From Pseudomonadota bacterium (GTDB lineage Bacteria > Pseudomonadota > Alphaproteobacteria > Caulobacterales > Caulobacteraceae): DNA of 10,571 bases. Position 1 is the stretch's first letter; each line of letters starts with the position of its first letter. Under the pieces are notes generated by a model that worked only from the letters and a program-made list of their open reading frames with translations, was not told the DNA's origin and searched no databases. The stretch spans positions 1 through 10,571 of the forward strand of contig JAEZHG010000196.1 in NCBI GenBank assembly GCA_023436945.1, given 5' to 3'. Positions 7,150 to 10,571 of the stretch are shown piece by piece. The translations under genes were made by a program, and so were the position numbers.

Positions 7150-7560
7150 ATGCGCACGAAAGTGGCAATCATGGCAGTGATCGGGACCCTGGCCTTGGCC
7201 GGGACCGCCACCCATGCCTCGGCTCAAACCGCCCGTGGTTCGCAGGTTAATCTGGCTCAGGCGGTCAACCAGCCTGTCTCGACCTCGACCGAACGCGCCG
7301 CCCAGCAACAGCCGCAACGCCGTGGCCTGCGCTGGACCGACAGCGGTCGCTGGGGCCTGAACTTCAATCTGAACCAGCCTGTCGGTCGTGAATACGATCT
7401 GGGCGATGTTGAAGCCGGTGCCTATTACCGCCTCAGCCCGCGCCTGCGCGTGGGGGCCGCGGCGCAACTGGCCACGCCGGAACGTGATCCGGCCCGCGCT
7501 CAAGAGACCGTTCGCGGTAGCCAGCCGCGCGTCCGCCTCGAAACCATCTTCAAATTCTGA
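7150..7560 (+). CDS. ntrZ: NtrZ-like periplasmic protein
   Basis: 136-residue exported protein. The signal peptide covers residues 1-25 (basic MRTK, hydrophobic core 5-19, ASA before Q26). After a polar Gln-rich linker (27-57) comes the conserved block GLRWTDSGRWGLNFNLNQPVG (59-79), then DVEAGAYYRLSPRLRVGAA (86-104), and it ends PRVRLETIFKF. I recall this pattern from NtrZ, described in C. crescentus as a periplasmic protein that restrains NtrY-NtrX signalling, and encoded near parAB there. The protein ends in Phe and has alternating strands like an outer-membrane barrel fragment. The start is ATG at 7150 with only a weak AGG nearby. Its stop abuts the thiE-like stop exactly (TGATCA). The name rests on memory of the family, with no search behind it. 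Confidence 0.75.
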   Translation: MRTKVAIMAVIGTLALAGTATHASAQTARGSQVNLAQAVNQPVSTSTERAAQQQPQRRGLRWTDSGRWGLNFNLNQPVGREYDLGDVEAGAYYRLSPRLRVGAAAQLATPERDPARAQETVRGSQPRVRLETIFKF

Positions 7561-8202
7561 TCAGCCGCTAAAGGCCGATTGAAACGCATCCACGCCTGCG
7601 ATCCCGCACGCCTGCGTGTTGAGCAACTGCTCGACATTGCCCGCATGGATGCCGCCCAATGCATAGACGGGGCAGGGCGCGACTTGGGTCAGGGCATTGA
7701 AGCGATCGACCCCAAGCGCGGCCTTGCTGGCCGAGGCACCTCCCGCCGGAAAGACGGGCGAGACCACAACCGCGTCCAGCGACTTGGCAAAATCCATATT
7801 GTCTGCCGAATGGACGGCACCCGTGATCAACCAGTCGGGATGGATGCGGCGTAGTTCTTTAGCTCGCCCAAGGTCGCGCTCGGGCAAATGCACACCGTCT
7901 GCGCCCAAGGCTTCACAAAGGGCATCATCTCGACCGACGAGAAGCTTCACGCCCGTCTGCTGACAGGCCGCCAACAACCTCTGTCCCGTTTCAAATGCAT
8001 CGGGGGCCGAGAAGGCGCGGAAGACGACCGCTGAACCTGCGGGCAGACGCGCTGCCGTGATCCATGGCTCTGGCGTGCGCTCGGGGTCTGTGAAGAACAG
8101 CAACGGGGGCAAGGCGCGCAAGCGCGGGCTGACAGAGGCGGCCTTAAGGGCTAGAGCCGTTGCGGTCTGCCACAGTTTTTCCGCGTTACCCGAGAGCGCC
8201 AT
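7561..8202 (-). CDS. ThiE/TenI-family protein (thiamine phosphate synthase-like)
   Basis: 213-residue TIM-barrel protein of the ThiE/TenI family. After a helical N-terminus comes PPLLFFTDPERTP (32-44), then GADGVHLPERD (100-110), DAVVVSPVFPAGGAS (143-157) and ALGGIHAGNVEQLL (181-194), in the order seen in thiamine phosphate synthase. That enzyme joins hydroxymethylpyrimidine diphosphate to thiazole phosphate. Here the usual GVHLGQ is GVHLPE and the TxTK loop near residues 152-162 is replaced by a longer Ala/Gly/Ser stretch, so activity is uncertain; it may be a TenI-like paralogue. The ATG at 8202 has AGAGG 5 bases upstream. Its start overlaps the yggS start (CATG) and its stop abuts that of the ntrZ-like gene, so it has no spacer on either side. 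Confidence 0.8.
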   Translation of the reverse strand: MALSGNAEKLWQTATALALKAASVSPRLRALPPLLFFTDPERTPEPWITAARLPAGSAVVFRAFSAPDAFETGQRLLAACQQTGVKLLVGRDDALCEALGADGVHLPERDLGRAKELRRIHPDWLITGAVHSADNMDFAKSLDAVVVSPVFPAGGASASKAALGVDRFNALTQVAPCPVYALGGIHAGNVEQLLNTQACGIAGVDAFQSAFSG

Positions 8203-8899
8203 GACTGCCTCTAACCCTCATTCTGCTGCGCCGTCCATCCAGGAGCGATTTGCCGATGTGCGGGCGCGCATCGAAAATGCCTGTCTGAAAGCCGGACGCA
8301 AGCCGTCGGATGTCGTCCTGACCGCCGTCAGCAAGACCCAGCCTGATGAAGCTTTGATTGAGGCGCTGGCCACGGGACAAACCGTTTTCGGAGAGAACCG
8401 AGTACAGGAGGCCCAGAGCCACTGGGCGCACCGCCGAGAGGGGCTGGAGCTTCGCCTGATCGGCCCATTGCAAACCAACAAGGCTCTGGATGCGGTCCGC
8501 CTGTTCGATGTGATCGAGACATTGGACCGAGAAAAACTGGCCGCTGCTATCGCCGAGGCAGAAAAGAAGGCAGGCCGAAAGGTGAGGGTGCTGGTTCAGG
8601 TCAACACCGGTGCCGAAGAGCAAAAGGCAGGCGTCTTGCCCGATGATGCTGATGGCTTGATCGCCTTGGCGCGGGATCACTATGGCCTTCAGGTCGAAGG
8701 GGTGATGTGCATTCCACCTGTCGATGAAGACCCCGCAATTCACTTCGGGCTTCTGAAGAATATCGCGGATCGAAATAGCTTGGCCGTAATCTCCATGGGC
8801 ATGAGCGAGGACTATGAAACCGCCATCGCGCACGGCGCGACCCATGTTCGAGTAGGTTCCGCCCTATTTGGAAAAAGAATTGCGCCTAAAAACGCCTGA
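8201..8899 (+). CDS. yggS: YggS family pyridoxal phosphate homeostasis protein
   Basis: 232-residue PLP-binding protein (PLPBP/YggS/PROSC family), a single alanine-racemase-like TIM barrel that buffers pyridoxal phosphate without known catalysis. The Schiff-base lysine is K45 in LTAVSKTQP (40-48). Other family blocks are FGENRVQEAQ (63-72), RLIGPLQTNK (85-94) and the phosphate-binding SMGMSEDY (198-205), followed by RVGSALFGKR (217-226). I chose ATG 8201 over an upstream in-frame ATG at 8057 because the upstream part overlaps the thiE-like gene and matches nothing in the family, while 8201 gives the usual length. A GTG at 8258 with AGGAG upstream is a less likely alternative. The gene is divergent from the thiE-like gene with overlapping start codons. 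cenR follows after 63 bases. Confidence 0.93.
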   Translation: MTASNPHSAAPSIQERFADVRARIENACLKAGRKPSDVVLTAVSKTQPDEALIEALATGQTVFGENRVQEAQSHWAHRREGLELRLIGPLQTNKALDAVRLFDVIETLDREKLAAAIAEAEKKAGRKVRVLVQVNTGAEEQKAGVLPDDADGLIALARDHYGLQVEGVMCIPPVDEDPAIHFGLLKNIADRNSLAVISMGMSEDYETAIAHGATHVRVGSALFGKRIAPKNA

Positions 8900-8919
8900 T
8901 TGCGGCGGTTTGCGCCTAT
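8880..8919 (+). repeat. Four 10-bp imperfect tandem repeats upstream of cenR
   Basis: Read in 10-base steps the sequence is TTGCGCCTAA (8880), AAACGCCTGA (8890), TTGCGGCGGT (8900) and TTGCGCCTAT (8910). The first and fourth share nine bases exactly. The second keeps CGCCT and the third keeps TTGCG. The phase equals about one helical turn, as for direct-repeat half-sites of OmpR-family regulators. The array spans the last codons and stop of yggS and ends 43 bases before the cenR ATG. Autoregulation by CenR is inference. Confidence 0.5.
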
Positions 8920-8922
8920 ACC

Positions 8923-8942
8923 CCCCTTGGCGGAAGGGGTTT
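8923..8942 (+). terminator. Hairpin between yggS and cenR, weak terminator or leader structure
   Basis: CCCCTT (8923-8928) pairs with AAGGGG (8934-8939) around GGCGG, followed by only three T residues. It lies 23 bases after the yggS stop and about 20 bases before the cenR start. It could weakly terminate yggS transcripts or sit in the cenR 5' leader. The T tract is too short for a confident terminator. Confidence 0.4.
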
Positions 8943-8962
8943 CGGTCGCCATTGTTACAACC

Positions 8963-9649
8963 ATGCCGACGCCAAAGACGATCCTGATCATCGATGACGA
9001 TGACGACCTGCGCGAAGCCCTTGCCGAACAGCTGGCGCTTCACGAGGAATTCCGCCCGGTTCAGGCCCCCACTGCAACCGAAGGTGTGCGTCAGGCACGA
9101 GAAAGCCGTGCAGACCTCATCCTGCTGGACGTGGACCTGCCCGATATGGATGGCCGCGAGGCCTGCCGCCTGATCCGCAAGGCGGGCGTTTCGACGCCGG
9201 TCATTATGCTGACGGCCCAGTCCTCGGACTCGGACGCTATTCTGGGTCTGGATTCCGGTGCCAATGACTATGTGACCAAGCCGTTCCGCTTTGCGGTGCT
9301 GCTGGCCCGTATCCGCGCCCATCTGCGCAGCCACGAACAGTCCGAAGATGCCGTCTTCCAGATCGGCCCTTACGAGTTCCGCCCTGCCGCCAAGATGATG
9401 GTGGACGCCAGCGGCAAGAAGGTCCGCCTGACCGAAAAAGAAACCAACATCCTGAAATATCTCTATCGCGCGGGCACCAAGCCTGTTTCACGCGAAGAGC
9501 TGCTGACCGAGGTGTGGGGCTATAATGCGGGTGTGACCACCCACACGCTGGAAACCCACATCTATCGTCTTCGCCAGAAGATCGAGGTCGAGCCGGGCCA
9601 GGCCCGTCTGCTGCTGACCGATGCCGGTGGCTATCGCCTCCAGCCCTGA
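8963..9649 (+). CDS. cenR: OmpR-family response regulator, CenR-like
   Basis: 228-residue response regulator. The receiver domain (5-122) has the acidic pocket D12/D13, phospho-acceptor D56 in LLDVDLPDMDG, T84 and K106 in VTKPF. The winged-helix DNA-binding domain (about 130-228) has the recognition helix in TTHTLETHIYRLRQKIE (192-208) and ends GGYRLQP. I recall nearly the same sequence for CenR, the essential envelope regulator of C. crescentus paired with the kinase CenK, which lies a few genes from parAB there. No kinase gene is adjacent here, as in Caulobacter. The start is ATG at 8963, giving MPTPKTILIIDDD. A longer in-frame reading to 8900 adds residues foreign to the family. No good Shine-Dalgarno precedes the ATG. 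Repeats and a hairpin lie upstream, and a strong terminator follows. Confidence 0.9.
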   Translation: MPTPKTILIIDDDDDLREALAEQLALHEEFRPVQAPTATEGVRQARESRADLILLDVDLPDMDGREACRLIRKAGVSTPVIMLTAQSSDSDAILGLDSGANDYVTKPFRFAVLLARIRAHLRSHEQSEDAVFQIGPYEFRPAAKMMVDASGKKVRLTEKETNILKYLYRAGTKPVSREELLTEVWGYNAGVTTHTLETHIYRLRQKIEVEPGQARLLLTDAGGYRLQP

Positions 9650-9672
9650 TCCAGCGAAATCCGGATACAAAT

Positions 9673-9700
9673 AAGGCCCGTCTCGTAAGAGGCGGGCCTT
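9673..9700. terminator. Bidirectional intrinsic terminator between cenR and DUF6065
   Basis: AAGGCCCGTCTC (9673-9684) pairs with GAGGCGGGCCTT (9689-9700): 12 bp with one G-U pair, closed by a GTAA (GNRA) tetraloop. The A/T ends provide short U tracts in either direction. It lies 23 bases after the cenR stop and 24 bases beyond the DUF6065 stop on the other strand, so it can serve both convergent genes. Confidence 0.85.
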
Positions 9701-9702
9701 AA

Positions 9703-9718
9703 TGTTTCACGTGAAGCG
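9703..9718 (+). promoter_or_regulatory. parS: parS-like ParB-binding site between cenR and DUF6065
   Basis: TGTTTCACGTGAAGCG matches TGTTTCACGTGAAACA at 14 of 16 positions, with an intact TTTCACGTGAA centre and the changes confined to the last three bases. It starts two bases after the terminator stem and ends six bases before the DUF6065 stop codon, so it is intergenic. Its distance from parA (about 9.5 kb from the first site) fits an origin-proximal ParB loading zone. Confidence 0.75.
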
Positions 9719-9724
9719 CTGGGC

Positions 9725-10480
9725 TTATCCCAGACGCGGTGTCTTCAGACGGCGCTTGTTGGAGTGGGTCTCTGGTGCTTTCGCCAGTTCTTCGGGCACC
9801 TCGCCCTTGAAGTAGTAACGCTGCCACGCCTCTTTCACGGCTGCCGGATCATGGTTGGCGAGACGGTTGTTGAAGTCGGTACGCGCGCGGTTCCATGCAT
9901 CGAACTGCTCGCGCATGTGCGGGTTTGAGTTCAGGTCACGGATGACAGGCTGCATCGCCTCGACCTTGTGGTGCTCGATCGGCAGGATGAAGCAGAACGG
10001 CTCGCCACGCTCGAACTTCACCTTGCCCGGGCGGGTGAAGATCCAGTTCATGGTGAAGGGGAAGGGCAGCCAGTCGGTCTCGATGATCCCTTCCAGCGGC
10101 TGGATTCCGTCCTTCACATGGTTGGGCGAGCCCTTGCAGATCAGACCCCAGCCCGGAGGCGTGCGGAACAGATACTGCGGGTGCATCGTCAGAACCCCGC
10201 GCGAGAAGTGCGAGGTGACGAAATGGTCGAGGTCCGGCACATGGCGGTCAGGAGTGATCTTGATGTCGTCCTGATGCGGGCCGCCGTTCCATTCGGCTGT
10301 AAAGCCGATGGGGCAGAGGATTTCCCAACCGGTCGTATTGGCCATGTTCAGCGGCAGGCACCGGTACGGGTGACGCGAGGCAAAGGCGTCCATCCATTCA
10401 CGCGATTGGCGCCCCGGCACCAGATCGCACGGACGAGGGTGCATCGGATAGCATTCCAGTTCCAAGACGCGGCTCCACAA
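9725..10480 (-). CDS. DUF6065 family protein
   Basis: Up to 251 residues, family DUF6065 by my recollection; function unknown to me. Conserved-looking blocks are LECYPMHPRP (8-17), SREWMDAF (26-33), YRCLPLNMANTTGWEILCP (39-57), EWNGGP (63-68), YLFRTPPGWGLICKGSPN (103-120) and GIIETDWLPFPFTMNW (131-146). There is no signal peptide or membrane segment, and a basic C-terminal tail (NKRRLK, 241-246). The start is uncertain. TTG at 10480 is the first possible codon after an in-frame TAG, but the only strong Shine-Dalgarno (AGGGGAGG, 10512-10505) is too far away, with a small hairpin between. TTG at 10465 or ATG at 10444 (residue 13) are alternatives; the latter would cut the conserved LECYP. It is convergent with cenR. 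Confidence 0.82.
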   Translation of the reverse strand: MWSRVLELECYPMHPRPCDLVPGRQSREWMDAFASRHPYRCLPLNMANTTGWEILCPIGFTAEWNGGPHQDDIKITPDRHVPDLDHFVTSHFSRGVLTMHPQYLFRTPPGWGLICKGSPNHVKDGIQPLEGIIETDWLPFPFTMNWIFTRPGKVKFERGEPFCFILPIEHHKVEAMQPVIRDLNSNPHMREQFDAWNRARTDFNNRLANHDPAAVKEAWQRYYFKGEVPEELAKAPETHSNKRRLKTPRLG

Positions 10481-10543
10481 GGTATCGGTTAGGAAGTTCT
10501 TCTTCCTCCCCTAGCGGCGCAATACCCTGCACGACAAGGCCAG

Positions 10544-10571
10544 ATGACCGATACAGTAAACGCTTCTGCGT
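10544..10571 (+). CDS. Possible start of a further gene, cut by the window end
   Basis: ATG at 10544 opens a frame reading M-T-D-T-V-N-A-S-A to the window end. A weak AAGG lies about 4 bases upstream. It would be divergent from the DUF6065 gene across about 63 bases. Nine codons are too few to name a product or be sure that it is coding. Confidence 0.35.

Noticed and set aside
7027..7503. Minus-strand open frame of 158 codons opposite the ntrZ-like gene
   Set aside because: The plus-strand product has a signal peptide and family blocks; the minus product is compositionally biased and has no supported start.
8057..8200. Upstream in-frame extension of yggS
   Set aside because: The added 48 residues do not resemble the family, overlap the well-supported thiE-like gene, and have no good start signal.
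8900..8962. N-terminal extension of cenR to an in-frame start at 8900
   Set aside because: The 21 extra residues are unlike the family, and the region contains repeats and a hairpin that read as regulatory DNA.
9484..9499. TGTTTCACGCGAAGAG in cenR as a degenerate parS
   Set aside because: The left half is exact but the central CACGTG is broken (CACGCG) and only 12 of 16 positions match, within conserved coding sequence.
1..10571. A defence island, prophage, transposon or CRISPR array
   Set aside because: All identifiable genes are core chromosomal ones with conserved order. No integrase, transposase, terminal repeats or spacer-repeat arrays were seen.

Overview
The window is a stretch of ordinary core chromosome from an alphaproteobacterium of the Caulobacteraceae, close to the replication origin. 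Gene content and order argue for this: the rsmG tail, parA and parB, a holA/lptE/leuS/DUF3576 operon on the other strand, an NtrZ-like gene, a ThiE-like gene, a YggS gene, a CenR-type response regulator and a DUF6065 gene. ParA, ParB and the regulator read very like their Caulobacter crescentus counterparts as I remember them. Base composition is GC-rich but not extreme, which would suit Asticcacaulis better than Caulobacter or Brevundimonas; the genus is a guess.

Layout. 1-1777 (+): end of rsmG overlapping parA, then parB, closed by a hairpin at 1803-1824. 1841-2029 (+): a 62-residue basic protein of unknown function, whose stop codon overlaps that of holA. 2026-6709 (-): an apparent operon read DUF3576 lipoprotein, leuS, lptE, holA, with a candidate promoter at 6792-6821. 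6710-7149: the only long non-coding stretch, a divergent promoter region. 7150-8899: ntrZ-like (+), thiE-like (-) and yggS (+), packed with no spacer at either junction. 8963-9649 (+): cenR, preceded by four 10-bp phased imperfect repeats and a hairpin. 9673-9718: a strong bidirectional terminator followed directly by a parS-like site. 9725-10480 (-): DUF6065 protein. From 10544 a further (+) gene may begin.

How the genes work together. ParA and ParB with parS form the chromosome segregation system. Two parS-like sites are visible: one inside the parA coding sequence (211-226) and one between cenR and DUF6065 (9703-9718), about 9.5 kb apart, so both lie in a plausible ParB loading zone. The minus-strand operon mixes envelope assembly (LptE, a DUF3576 lipoprotein) with translation (LeuRS) and replication (HolA). 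NtrZ and CenR both point to envelope-stress or envelope-maintenance signalling.

I found no mobile element, CRISPR array, tRNA, rRNA or anti-phage system. The points most worth a second look are the parS sites, the tandem repeats before cenR, the ThiE homologue with altered active-site motifs, the small protein between parB and holA, and the unusual start of the DUF6065 gene.
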